Positions 46,531 to 59,415 of a stretch of 64,000 nt of DNA are shown one piece after another. The position numbers were made by a program, and so were the translations under genes. Origin of the DNA: Nymphaea colorata (taxonomy: Eukaryota; Streptophyta; Magnoliopsida; Nymphaeales; Nymphaeaceae); assembly GCF_008831285.2 (NCBI RefSeq), contig NC_045149.1, forward strand, positions 22,078,535-22,142,534, written 5' to 3'. Each line of letters begins with the position of its first letter. Positions within the stretch are counted from its first letter, which is position 1. The notes under the pieces are model-generated. The model worked only from the letters and a program-made list of their open reading frames with translations, searched no databases and was not told the DNA's origin.

Positions 46531-49500
46531 AACCTTCACCCAAATTTCACCTCTCTTGTAACTCCTCTGAAATTAGAACTGAAAACAATTCATCAGTCGT
46601 AGACCCATAGCCAACTGCAAATACAAACATCCTACAAAGAAATGAAGCTGATTAAGGACATTAGAAATTATTTTCTAAATAAGTGGTAACTTTGTAAAAC
46701 ATACTGAACAATTTGTGTGAACTTCCCTACAGGTGACCCATGTATAAAGTATGGCAAACAATTTTCATACTCAGAATGCTCCTTGCAAAGAAGGTGCATA
46801 GAAAGGAGCAAAAATGCAAAGACATTTGCACATCATGCTCTGATAGCATTGCATCAATGTCAAAAAGTGAAACATCTCAAGCATGTCCCACATAAGAAAT
46901 GAATAACTACAATTATCTGATGATTCTGATCTAATCATGTCCAATGGTATGGTTAACCTACATTCTAACTAATTATGATAACTAAAGAGAAAAAACGACA
47001 CATACAAATATTATTCAGATAGAAAACTAACAGCCGGAGAAGCAAAATTCACGAACTTATCAACCAGAATCCACTGCATAAGAAAGCCCACAACCAACAC
47101 AAAGCAGATTGCTAAGCAATACAACTGTATAGGTAAACATCTTTAAATAATAAAAATCCAATTGACATTCTCCTCTGGATTGACTTATAATGTGATTAAC
47201 AAAGAAGGAGACAGAAAATAAAGTGTACCATACAAATTCCATTGACCTAAAGGATCAGGATATATCCTCAGTTTGTAATGCAGGAGAGGATGAAGAAATG
47301 TTCTTGGACCCATATTTAATTTGTGGTTTTTTTATTTTTATGGATTTTGGTACTTGTGTTGTATTGATTAGATTCCATCCATGATCCATGCTAGATAAGG
47401 GCTTTTTTTGCCTATTACATTCTTATTTAGGCGCTGTTCTAAGCTTGCCCAATTTGGTTAATTAAGAATTTCTGTTCTCTAATTTTATTTAGGTTTTCTC
47501 TACATTAGTAGCATATGAGTAGGATAAAATGGGCCTTTCTTAAGATTCATTCCTGAATTTGCATCAATTTGATATCTGACTTAGGTTGATCATCACCTTG
47601 ATCATGATGTTGCATAGTTCTAGAAGTGAGCAACGAGAAGCAATGGAAGCACATCTGAAACATGCAGACACTATCAATGTGTTATTATGTGGAATCAGGT
47701 ATATGCAAGGTGTGGGTATACATCTCCAACATGCATGAAAATAATTTGATCAAAATTTCAGGTGGAACAGCTTAGACACTTAGGATGCGTGACCTATGAC
47801 CAGAAACTGACAGCATGTAATATGAATTTACCAAAATCCGAGAACATCCATGCAACAAACCATGTTCATCAACTAGACATGCAGAAACTATCAACCACAA
47901 AAAAAAAAGACCAGCTTCAAGACCACAAGTGGTCAACAGCAAGCTAAATGTTGGCAATGTTTGGTAAGTTTGTTGGCAGTTTAGGGCACCTTGAAAGCTT
48001 CAAACGTTAGCAGTTTCTAGAGCTTGCACTGGCGACGCAAGGCATGAATGGTAGTACAAGGGCTAATGAGCATCAACTAGCAACAGAAGGCTGGTCATCG
48101 GCATCCTACCCTGTTAAGGACAAATCTTGGCCACTAAGCTCATAAGGGAACTAAAGGCTACTGCTTTCCATGAATGGGCAGCACTTTGAGTTCCACCAGG
48201 CACCATAACACCACATGGTAGCACTTAGCTATGATTCAATTTGAAGGGCTTGCCATCTTTGGTGGACAACTTTAGGTCAAGCATGGAAGTTAGGGGTCGC
48301 GACAATCCACACTTTGCTGAGATGAAGCGAGTTATGCAGGATAAGTTCATATCTCATGAGCTGTGAGAAAGATATCAATTTTCGATCTTGTACTAAGATC
48401 GAGGAAATGACAAGCCCGCTATTCACTCGGTAGCTGACCTACATCACTCTTTCTTTCTGCTGTGAAATAAGACTGATCCACTTTCGACTCTTTCAAAGAG
48501 TCTTTCGGTTGTTCGACGAATCCAACTGCAGACAGTGAAGAACGGGTTTATCAGAAACCAAGCCACAGAGAAAACCATTTTTTCATAGCCTTGGTTTCTA
48601 CCTTCAAAACAAACCGATGTCAACCTATCCACTTTGACTGTGAGGGTTTATGGTGTGCTAAAATCAGCAGCTTTAGAATCTGCCTGACCTTTTGACTTGA
48701 CTGGTGTGACCGGTATGGGAGTACGAGTAGTTGGTGATGAAGGCATGAGCTACCCATTGTATAGCTACAAGAAGTGCCTATAATTGAGGCAGAGCTCAAG
48801 GCCGATGGTGAATATAGAGAGAAGATTCATTGCCTCAACCTTTACATCCAAATTAAGGAAAAACGGGACAGACAATATACTTAGATGAACTTCATGCATT
48901 TATTGTTGACAATTAGTTTGTGTCTCGACAATCTCTATCTACTATCATCCACATCGAAAAGTAATAGAAGTACAAAATAAGCTACACACCAATGGGGGAT
49001 ATACATCTTTCAAGCCTTCAGAAAGACACCTTTTTCAAAACAAGGACAGGTCATTGCCTTCATAATGTGAAAATAAGATAAGGTAGGATGCACATATAAG
49101 ACACCCTCCAAGAAAAAGTTAGACGGTAGGCCCCTTCGCTTCAAGTGTGAAGGACAATGTCTAGCAATTGCCAACAATGGCCTAGGGCAAGCTTTAATGG
49201 AAATTATATGAGTTAACTGAACAACCAACGAGAATAATTAGCAAAAAGTGGTCTACAAGCGCACCAATCCCTGAAGATAATGAAGCCAAATCTTCTCCTG
49301 TCCAAGGAAAATGTTGCAGGAATGGGCTTAAATTTAATAATCCTTTTATTTGGATCAATGATGCAGGAAAGGCGACAAGTGGCATGTGCAAAGACTGGTA
49401 GCATAGACTAAAATTCTTAATTTTTTGCATAATCCAAACTAGCTTAGAGTTAGATTTTGCCTATCTAAATTCTCAATTTTTTCCAGCAGCTCGGTTGATG

Positions 49501-50456
49501 TGATCAACAAAGAATTTGAGTTTCTCTAGTTTTCTTTCTGTTTTCATTGCATTGGTGGACTACCAGCTAAGTGACGTAGATTTTTCTGGTAAGATGGTCT
49601 CAAACTGCATCGCTTTGTCGACCAATAAGTAAAATAGATAGAAAGCAAGGCACCTGAGAGGAGGAAAAGGAATAACTAGATTGTTGTTCTCCTAAAGAAT
49701 ATAGTAAGAGTTCCTCCACGTTGCCTAAAATCAAACAAAATGGAATCCAGATAATTTGACGCCAAAGAAATATCCGGAATAACTAAAGCCACGATTTGCA
49801 AAGGCATGAGAGAACCAAGAGAACCCTGCATTAGTCCCACGAAATCTAATCCAGTTAAACCGAATATACGTCAAAATATTCACTTCACTTCTAAGGGTCG
49901 TCCCACCAAGTTCCAAATGAAAACCAAGAACTACCAATTTCATGTGCAAATGGATCAAGAGGTCCCTTACATCAATCTCACTCAATCCGGCCGCAGTCAA
50001 ACAAAATAAGCATCTAATAGTAAAGCAGAAATTCGGAATTTGACCCTCAAAATCTCTTTGGAGCACCAAACTCCAGAAGTCAAACCATAAAAACGAATCA
50101 AACAGCCCAGGCACTGTTGCGATGCAATCCATTATGAGTGCCACAGATTATACACCAAAGAACTGGCCCACAATTTTAGGGCAAGGAATCCCTCGGACAA
50201 ACACCAGGGCAACCCCAAACGCCACAAAAACCTAGAGTTTCGTTTCCTTCGATCCAATAAAGAATAATCCGAGGCAGAATGTTCAGTACGTTTACGAAGG
50301 TCAGCAAACTTGGACCGTCGGGAGCCATCCCAGAGAGAAACCCATCAAATGCGTACGCCCATACCAAACTCGAAACAAAATCACCGATTCCAAAAAGGTT
50401 GACGGAAGAGAAACTAACGGCAATCAGGAATTAGAGGGAACAAAGAGAAGGGTCAC
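46531..50456 (-). other. probable 5' UTR end and 3.9-kb leader intron of the RS-protein gene
   Basis: Just upstream of the ATG are acceptor-like TTTCAG words on the minus strand near 46551-46566 with no upstream coding sequence. The next good minus-strand donor (GAG|GTGACC) is at 50456 in a GC-richer segment. The stretch between is AT-rich with no coding exon I can support. Confidence 0.45.
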
Positions 50457-50560
50457 CTCCTCAAGATGGAGAAAAAGCGCGGCAGCAACGTACGGACGAC
50501 TCAACCCCACCGATCTCTTTCCATCAGCATGGCGAGACTGAGCTCGCCCTATTGCCGCTT
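50457..50560 (-). promoter_or_regulatory. candidate first (noncoding) exon and promoter of the RS-protein gene
   Basis: A GC-richer segment on the minus strand reads through CGCGCTTTTTCTCCATC and TTGAGGAG into the donor GTGACC. It has the look of a CT-rich transcribed leader. This is inference from composition and one splice signal. Confidence 0.4.
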
Positions 50561-51984
50561 TATGGTGCAAATGAAATTGTACGTTCTTCAATGTGGAAAT
50601 TGACTGTATTACCCCTCATTTAGCACGACTGCCAAATGCGCGCTCTTATACGTTTAGGGGTATTTTTGGAAATCTATCCGGAATTTTTTTAATGTCCCCA
50701 GCCTCTGTGCTGTTTTTTGGTTTTTCAGGAAACTTTCTTTTTTGAGCCCTGCCATTTTACATAATTCAAATGCATACCTAGTATTTCTATTTTTTTCTTT
50801 ACCCTCACTGGAGAGAAGCGACCATGTTATGTGTTATGGGGAGTCACACACTAAACATGAACTTTGCCTCATAAAAACGATACAATTGAACTCATCTCTA
50901 TATTTTTGTTTCCACAATCAAATGGTTCCTGCACAATTGAAGACCTTCATAACAAAGATCTTCAAAAGCTTCTAACTTCATCTCTCACTCACTCACTCTC
51001 TCTCTCTCTCTCTCTCTCTCTTTTCTCCACTCTATCTTCTTTTTTCGGTGGGTTTTTTGTTTACTTTTGTTTTCTTTGTTTTTTGCTGACTTATTGTTTT
51101 CTTAATGAGTAAGAGCACCAAATTTTGTTAATGAATTCTCATTTTATCGGCAAAAGCTTCACCTTTCCTAGTTCTTACTTCTACAATAAGCTGCTAAGGC
51201 GATGCCTTGGACAATTAGATGGTCCAACAAAAAAAAAAAGTTCAAAAGTAGTCCAAAGGTTTTTTTTTTTTTTTTTGGTTAATGTGTTGATTGAACCCAT
51301 GTAGTCTTGAAATCCTATAACATCTCATTGATAAGTCCACTCTCATATCAATAATTGTAGTGAATCTTGAGAGATCTATAGAAAGGGTTAGGTAAGTGTT
51401 TGACTGTTCTGGTTCTTAAACTTTTTTTTTTTAGTATTAGAACTAGAGATGGGTTGGTATCCATCAAATTTAGAGCTCGAGCTCAGTGTGGGAGTAGATC
51501 ATGTCGTGACAATATCAACATTCAATGTGGAATGTAGTTGTAAAAATTTTGGCTTAAAGTAAATGTTTTTTTTTTTGTTTAAAGTTTCTCAAAGCCTACT
51601 CTAGCTTGACTTTGTCTTTAAAAAAAAAAGAAAAAAAAAAGGAGGCGAAATTCTAGTCTATTAAGTTGAGCAACGTTGTCGTCATTGTAGTGGTTACATT
51701 TGTCAAGAAAAGTTCATTGCTCAGCACAATCAAATACAAGTTTTTATTACTTACATTATGATTACCTTAGTAGTTTGTTTCGTTTGTTGTTGAGGCATGC
51801 ATTTTGTTTCCTTCATCAAATTTTTTGTGTTTTTTTCCATTTCAAGTATTCACTTAGTTGCATACCGATAGATTCTTTGTTTGGTTTATTTCTAGTTAGG
51901 TTGTGATTTTTAAAGCATTTGCTTGAGGGATGACGAGAAAGTGGTGAACTTATCCGCATCACTTGGACACTTACCTTGTCTTGA

Positions 51985-52236
51985 GTCTTAACTGATGACA
52001 TTCCCAAGCCCAAGGGGGTTGGTATAATGGATGAAGCATGTCTGGTAGACAGTCAATCTCTGTTTCGAGTTTTTGTAGCACCAACTCTCTGTGCTGCAAA
52101 AAAAAATACACGATATGCAAGTTAAAACATAGCTAAGGCAGAGACACAAAAAATAGGTCTGGTATCATATGAGGAATGAGTGAGGGCCTTGAGCTCTCAA
52201 GCTTCTTTTGCTCACTTGAAGTCTTAACTAATGACA
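51985..52236 (+). mobile_element. possible tRNA-derived SINE
   Basis: Near-identical 16-bp direct repeats GTCTTAACTGATGACA (51985-52000) and GTCTTAACTAATGACA (52221-52236) flank 220 bp. Inside, GGTTGGTATAATGGATGAAG resembles a pol III A box and GTTTCGAGT, about 40 bases on, resembles a B box. An A-run follows at about 52098. The spacing fits a tRNA-derived head, but the B box is imperfect and the A-run is not at the very 3' end, so the assignment is tentative. Confidence 0.4.
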
Positions 52237-52927
52237 AATGATGTCCACGATAAGAAATTGTTTATTGCCATGGGAGACCTTGTTTTCGTATGTTGTCAAT
52301 TTACTTTTTCAACATGTTGCTTGCTTTTATCCATGTTTTATTATTTTCTACTGCTTTTTTATTTTACATTTTGTTGTGGATGTAAGTATAAATGTTTGGG
52401 AAATTATACATTATCTTTTAAAAGATCTTTTTTAAAATTTAATGGTCTGTTTTTTTGGGATGAGTTTTTTCTAGATGTGCCTATTACTAACTTTTGAAAT
52501 AGTTGAATTGCAAAAGTGTTTTTGTTATGAATTGATGCTGGTAGACAATTTGCTATTTCTCGAATTGGAAAAGGGAAAAAGAACATGCTGCTATGACCCT
52601 AAACATGCATCTATACTGGTATCTTTCATGTCCAATGTTGCTATGTGGGTTTATGAAACCTTCTAAGAAATCTCTAATGAGATCGGTACATTATCTTACC
52701 ACTTCTGTTATTTCCTATTGTAATTTATAGCATTTTAATTTCTTGTCTTGTATGACATTTTGTGATTATAAGTTTCTCTCCCTGCATATATCAAGAAAGA
52801 AGTATACTTTGGACACAAGATAACTAGATATTTTGTTTCCTTAATCAAAGAGCAAAGAGATCTTTTTTTTTTTTTTTTTGTGGTCGCCTTCATCCAGGAA
52901 AACTTTGCTGCCATACAAGCTAAATAT

Positions 52928-53597
52928 CCAAATGATTTATGTGATCCTAATATAGGCCATTTGACACCGCTAACAATTTGTCACTAAACAGTGAGTCTGC
53001 AAAAAAAAATTGTGATAAATTCAAGGAATCTTGAAACATAATGTTTCCTCAAGTTATTGATAGTAATAATATTTTATTGGTGCCAATAGCTCATAAAAGA
53101 TAATATAAAATTTTGTTGTCGGATTTTGATGCATAAAATTTCATGCTTAATTTGCTTACATAGTCATTTAGCTTTAATACACAGTGATATAATAGAGCAA
53201 AGGAAATGGAAGAAGTGGATGAATTTCAAGACATTATGAATTCATTAATTGTTAATAGATACAAGGTAAAGATGCAAATGATTTATGTGATCCCTAATAT
53301 GCCATTGACCGTCATAATAAATTGTTATTGTCCAGTGAATTTGTGCAAAAAGCTATCGTAGATTTATAAAATCGAAGAACATATTGTTTCATGAATCTGC
53401 CCCAAATTATGTATTGGATAATAACAATTTGTTATTCGAGTCAATAACCCATAAAAGAGAATATAAAATCAGACTTTGATTCATAAAATTTCATGCTTAA
53501 TTTGCTTAAACTACCATCTAGCTATAATACACAGTTATATAGTAGAGCAAAGGAAATGGCAGAAGTGGATGAATTTTAGACATTACGAATTCATTGG
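52928..53597 (+). repeat. diverged tandem duplication, about 346-bp unit x 2
   Basis: Copy A (52928-53250) and copy B (53274-53597) share CAAATGATTTATGTGATC at the start and ATAAAATTTCATGCTTAATT in the middle. They also share AGAGCAAAGGAAATGG and GAAGTGGATGAATTT, then GACATTA.GAATTCATT at the end. Both have multiple stops in every frame I followed. The source is unknown; it may be a decayed retroelement or gene fragment duplicated in place. Confidence 0.85.
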
Positions 53598-54244
53598 ATT
53601 GCCGTCCCTATATATCATCCGGCTGTAATTCAAGCATCACAGATTGTGAATAAGATTTGCCTTGCACTTGCTAATGTTCTTCCAAAAGAGATTATTTTTA
53701 TTTTCCTTACTGCCAATGTTAGTTCTAGTTTCATTTGTTCTTGCTGGAAATATGCTGGAATAACAATATTCACAATTTTCACATATTTTGCTTATGGGAA
53801 CACCATTTAATGTATGTACCAAAGTTATAGGTCCATGGAAATTTTGTCTAAAGCATGGTCATAAAAAATGCATTTTTTTAAAAAACATGTTTTATTCTTC
53901 AAAAATAAGTCAGCCGTATAAAACTACAAAAAATACCAGTCTTTCTTAAAAAAGATGACAAAAGCAAAAAAACATGTTTTTTTTTGCATTTTCTATTATC
54001 ACATTTTAATTTTAGATTTTTTTTGCAATTTTATTTTCAATATATATTTTCTTAATGTTTTAAGATTTTTTTTCAGTTCTTTTTGAGATTTTTTTTTTTT
54101 GTAAAAACAGAATATTATTCCCGAGAAAAGTCTTGCTATTTAGAACCCATCAATAATATTTGTGAGTATAGCTTAAAGCATATTCTTTGGCTGTTCATTT
54201 ATGAACATTTGGTTGGCTCAAAAAATTCAGGATGACCATTTTCT

Positions 54245-54250
<6 letters not shown>

Positions 54251-54297
<47 letters not shown>
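54251..54297. repeat. (TA)n microsatellite
   Basis: About 47 bases of alternating TA, about 500 bp upstream of the MSRA start codon. Confidence 0.95.
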
Positions 54298-54299
<2 letters not shown>

Positions 54300-54808
54300 C
54301 TTATGGAATTATCGTTCATTTGGAACTTACATGAAGCTCATGAATAGTTGAAACTGGATTAATTTGAACTTAGGCAAATGGATTTATGTTCGAATTCAGA
54401 TTTATACTGTTTTTTACAAAACTGAATTTGAATGCAGCTGGGCTACGAAAATCAGGTTGAATTTTTTTATCGAATCTTACTAAGATATCAGACTCCGAGT
54501 CAATCCAGTCATGTAATGTCAAATATGAATCTAATTAATAACCGATTCAAAATTTCAAGGCATTTAGCTAGCCAAATTCGACTGTTGACGCTTTAATAAT
54601 CATTTTGCGTAAGAAAGGGGCCGTGACCATGATGGGATATAACACAGAATAATAAAACAATGGAAGGGCAAAAGCTGACCACCTGATCGTCTTCTTCCTC
54701 ACTCTTTCCCGCGCCTCCGTTTTCCTTCATCTGCCGTTGAACCAGGGATTTCCTTCATCCCCACGAAGCGGTAACCTCTAAAGTCCCTAAATCCGAGTTA
54801 CCATCGCC

Positions 54809-57388
54809 ATGAATATTCTTGGAAAGCTGGGATTCGGGAGCCCCAAGGCCGCCACTGCGCAGGCGGAGGCGACTGGCCCCGATGACCACCCCCCGCCGGC
54901 CGGCCAGCAGTTCGCCCAATTCGGGGCCGGATGCTTCTGGGGCGTCGAGCTGGCGTTCCAGAGGGCCCCTGGCGTCACCAAGACGGAGGTTGGTTATAGC
55001 CAGGGTACGCTGCATAACCCTTCCTATAATGACGTCTGCTCCGGGATGTCCGGCCATGCGGAGGTCGTCCGTGTTCAGTATGACCCTCAGGAGTGTACCT
55101 ACGAGTCGTTGCTCGATGTCTTCTGGGGTCGGCATGATCCCACCACGATCAACCGTCAGGTCCGATTTCTATCATTTTCGCTTTTCCCCGCCCTTTTTCT
55201 TTGCCGGAAAATTGTTGTTGGTATGGTTTATATCTGGGGACTGCTTTCTCATGAGGATTTAGTAGGTTTTCTTTGATTGGAGATAGAAGATGGTCTGGTC
55301 TAGTTCATTTGATGTTTCGTGTCAGAAAATCTGTGATCCTATGTTTTTTTCCCTCTTTTTTCGGATATACGTTGCTAACTTTCTGCTTTATGTGGCAATG
55401 AATCCAGTGGCAGTGCGCGATTGATGTTTAATTCTTAGCCCAACTAATTTTGGATGTTTGAGGTTGTTCTGGCAAGTGAGATATAAGAATGAGAATGGTA
55501 AGACCTCATATACGTAATGAAGGTTATTAACAAGGATGTTTTAAGTTGTTCACTAGTGAAGTGAATTGACATTTTGTCTCCAAATGGCTCCAATTGAGAG
55601 TGGTGTCTCAAGTTACCTTGTAAGAATGAAATAAAATTATAAAAGAAAAACAAGAAGGTATTAGGAGGAGGAGAAAGGGCAAAAAGGTTACATGTTAGTT
55701 TCTCACCTTTACAATAACTACTGATGATCTTCTCTATTTTAATCATGGAAGACAGGTCCCAGAATTCCTACACAATTATAATTCTTAGTTGAAGGGTTAT
55801 TAGTCGGAAAATTGTTATTTAAGAACATGCAGCACCGACTGCAAGAGGAAGATAAGTTGTGGAGTCATTAGCAACTTGAGCTACACATCTGGCGCCGTAC
55901 ATACAGGATAGAAGGACTTCATAAAGTAACGGCTCCTGAGTCAGCAGCCATGGTGTTGGAGTATGTATCCTGCATAGGAAGAGATACCAGCTTGACAAAG
56001 ATAGTTTATCTTTGTCTGTTTGCCGCAACAGGTTTGGAGATCGGAGTTGGACAATGTTTTCTCTTATTTTAAGTGCATTGCACTGCTGCAGGTCTCATCT
56101 CTATGATTTCACAAGCGGTGTAAGTATGCAGCTATGCCACCTATTCTCCATGTACATGTCTCCAGGGAGCGACTATCGTCTATGTTCACCACTTCTGGTT
56201 CTGCAACCACATACAACATTTTGAAAACAGACTATGCATCTTCAAGCCGACTGTGTCTTCGGTGCTTAAATTCTGCATCCAGGTTTTGGGAATGGTATTA
56301 CATAGTTATGTATCCTGGATTTGCTAACTCCTCCAGAGTCGTACTTTTTCCAAAAAATTAGTTCGTGCGTGCTTTACTGACAAGAGGAATGCACATATAA
56401 AGATGATATTTGAGAATATAAAAGCGTCCTCATCAACTAACAAATACCATGTGCCTGTTATTAGAAATGACAATAACTCACTTATGACACAGTCAAGCAG
56501 TGCTGATATCCATCTAAAGAGGCCTCGTGGCACGTTTTAGAACTGGAAGTATAGCACATCCTAAACCTTCACAATAGTTAGTTATAGAAGAATATAGAAA
56601 TGTAGACCGTGTTTGAATAGAGAAAAGTTGGCTAATCGGAGAAAAAAAGTTGAATGTCTAGGACAAGGAGAAAAAGGAACAAATTATTGAAGGTTTGGTA
56701 AAGAGGTACTCACTTTGCCATTGATTTCAACTGTTGGTACAAGTCATACTTCTTGTTTTAGAAGTTCATGTAGCACATACCCTTGCATAATTAGATTAAC
56801 TAATGCATATGGGAAAGGACGTAGGACTGCCCATGCTGACGTGGCAAGTCTATAAACCTCTTCTGTGTTCAAATGTGAAACACTGTCTATATGCTAGTGG
56901 CAGATAGATTCTGGTCCAGTTCGGCTGACATTCAATATTTGTTCCCAAGATCTAATGCAAGGATAATTTGACATGTTATGAATATGTTTCTGATCATTCT
57001 TCTGGCAGTACTGGATGTGCTATTGTGCTTCATATGTTGTTAATTTTTGTTTTGCATTATAAAAGCTTGTTGTTGCAAAGAACTTCAAAATTTGTTGCCA
57101 TTCCATTGGTTGCTAAGAATTAGGATTTGGCTCCAGGGTAATGATGTGGGTACTCAGTACCGTTCTGGAATATACTTCTATACACCAGAGCAGGAGAAAG
57201 CTGCTCTTGAATCGCTGGAACAACACCAGAAGGTTGTGAACAAAAAGATTGTTACCGAGATCCTGCCGGCGAAAAAGTTCTACAGGGCAGAGGATTATCA
57301 TCAGCAGTACCTTGCCAAGGGTGGCCGCTATGGCGACAAGCAGTCCACAGCTAAAGGCTGCAATGATCCTATCCGTTGTTATGGTTGA
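54809..57388 (+). CDS. MSRA: peptide methionine-(S)-S-oxide reductase A
   Basis: Two exons, 54809-55159 and 57137-57388, joined at Gln117/Gly118 over a 1977-nt intron. The product is 200 aa. The enzyme reduces methionine-S-sulfoxide in oxidised proteins using thioredoxin, part of oxidative damage repair. The motif [13 protein letters not shown] places the catalytic Cys at residue 42. [26 protein letters not shown] and [20 protein letters not shown] are family hallmarks covering substrate-binding residues, and the C-terminal [10 protein letters not shown] supplies resolving cysteines 192 and 198. There is no transit peptide: the start [14 protein letters not shown] leads straight into a short spacer and the domain, so the enzyme is probably cytosolic like Arabidopsis MSRA1-3. 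Exon 1 is clearly GC-rich compared with its surroundings, and exon 2 is not. Confidence 0.95.
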
Positions 57389-59101
57389 CTTTTACAAAAT
57401 CCTTGGTTTGGTAAATCTACGCCAAGGTTGACAACATTTGGAAAGGCTCTGCTTCTTTGGTCTATTGATATGAAACGTGATGTAAACTGTTACTCTCTGA
57501 TATGCTTTTGTTGTTAATAAATAATTGTGGTAAGAGATTGCGTGCATGACCTTGTGGTTTAGAAATTTGGGTGAAGGACGATGACATAAATATGTTGATC
57601 TGCACAAACAAGCAAGAATATGTTGATTCTTTTGGTTCATTTCTAAGAGGTGTGACCGGTCATCGATCTTTGTCCGGGCAATATGTGCTTAAAGTGGTAG
57701 ATTTATTTAGCTTTCTTTCTCTCCCTTCATATGAAGAACCCTTACCAAGAACAGCCTGAATGGGTGCCCACTGCCATGCTTTACGTACCTCAAGAGCTTG
57801 GGGACCTTCTTCCATCCTAAGTGTTTTAAAAAAATATTGGCGGTATGTGTAGTTGGAGAATGGGATTAAGTACCGTTCAGTATTCCGTTTTACAAAATGC
57901 AAGCTTCTGATTTTATTTTTTAGAGTGGAACATATTTCCTTCATCTCAGGCAATTGTGAAAGTCTTCTTTTATTGTTCGTTCGTCTCAAAGTGAAGTGCT
58001 TGGTTTGGTGGTGAAGTCCTTGGGCTGGCTGTCACTTACCCGCATGCAATGCATGTTCAAGTCTATTCTGTTTAAATTTGTCTTCATCTGTTTCCAGCCG
58101 CACCTGACAATTTGGAGAATTATCATAGACCTTTGTTGTCCAAACTTGCCTGTAGTTCACGTCTAGAAGATGGTGTACCCCACAGTTTGGATTACCAAAC
58201 ATCTCCAGTTTGTGCATGCCTCATGACGATGGTCAAGTGCTCATCTGGTTCCCTTCTTAACAGATTGTCTGGCTTATTTGTCTCCCATTTCGATTGCGTG
58301 GGCACTATTTTGTAATACTGAAAGCGGAAAAGTAAAAAGGCATTCATGAATAAATCAGGCTGTATTTGTTTGGTTGGGTTAGTTTCTGTTTCAAAGCCCA
58401 AACAATCAGATTTGATTTCAGTTTAGTCATCATATGAGCATCCCAAACTAAGCGTCTTATTCTTTAAGTTGTGTTCTACACCATGTTCTTTGAGGTGAAA
58501 ATAGTAGCACTAGATTTCATCTAGAACGCCCCTAGATTGAGCAAGTTGCAGATTCCCACAATGGTGAAAATACATGTTTCTGTTCCATATAGGATTTCCC
58601 AGGATAGTGAGTTTTCGCCAAGATATATTATCTGCTCTATCATATTTCATTCTGGGATGGGAGTGATGTGGTGAATAGTCTGTATCTCTGCACTTTAATT
58701 TTGGCATTTCATGTTGGATAATTTTCAGCAGCAACTTGTTCGAGATATAAAAGGCATCTTTGAATGTTGGTTGGGCTACAGTTAACGCGCCTTAGTTGAA
58801 GTTGGACTTCTGTTCAGGCTGACATGACATCTTTGAAATGTCCAAGATTGTTTACGTGATCGGTAACTCCTTTTGGATTATGATGTTGACAAGGCTTAAA
58901 GAGAGGCCTTCAATTGGAGGGCGTCTTTTTCTTAAAAAAGAATATTCGATAGGGATAAGATCCAGTTTTCAAGAAAACCTTTGCATTCCATAATATTTGA
59001 ATCCAGAGCGTTGGACTTGTGAAAAGTTGTTTGAAATTATCTCAAACTGTAGTTGAATATTTTAACATTATTCAATATTTTCCTATTATGTTTGGCATGA
59101 C

Positions 59102-59415
59102 ATGAACACGTTAAGTGAAGAATATTGTGCAGGTGTTGATAACCTTGTGAAATTTGTTGTCGAAAACAATGCAATGCTGAACAAAAAGATTAGATGCCCA
59201 TGTTTTAACTGTCACAACTATTATTTTAAGAGTTTACACGATGTAATGGATAATATGATTTGTCATGGGTTTTGCGAAAATTATATAAATTGGATATTCC
59301 ATGGGAAGCATATGACAACAATAGATACACCTTCTGCAAGTGCATCATGACACCAAAATAATGTTGATATGCAAGAAATGTTAGCAGATACATTTATAAA
59401 CTACACTACTGAAGT
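59102..59415 (+). pseudogene. CACTA (En/Spm) transposase-associated domain relic
   Basis: The frame from 59102 encodes 82 residues. LSEEYCAGVDNLVKFVVEN, RCPCFNC and DNMICHGFCENYINWIFHGK match the order and spacing of the N-terminal transposase-associated domain of plant CACTA TNP2-like proteins: a Ser-x-Glu-Tyr opening, a Cys-Pro-Cys-x-x-Cys cluster, and a His...W...HG end. A TGA at 59348-59350 breaks it. The same frame continues past the stop with DMQEMLADTF, the segment that normally follows the domain, before running into a CT tract at 59415. No downstream transposase core or CACTA ends were recognised, so this is a truncated, dead copy. Confidence 0.75.

Larger units (their letters stand above)
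50561..54808. other. AT-rich intergenic region upstream of MSRA
   Basis: No gene. Contains a TC tract (50990-51022), poly-T/poly-A runs, a possible SINE (52001-52220), a 346-bp-period diverged duplication (52928-53597) and a TA tract (54251-54297). Positions 53860-54110 are very T-rich. Confidence 0.6.

Noticed and set aside
54755-55135. 126-residue minus-strand frame opposite MSRA exon 1
   Set aside because: GC-rich coding sequence opens the antisense frame; the + strand matches MSRA exactly.
57990-58075. tRNA-like or SINE-like segment (GGTTTGGTGGTGAAG then TGTTCAAGTC)
   Set aside because: The two box-like words are spaced plausibly, but there is no target duplication or A-tail and the cloverleaf does not close.
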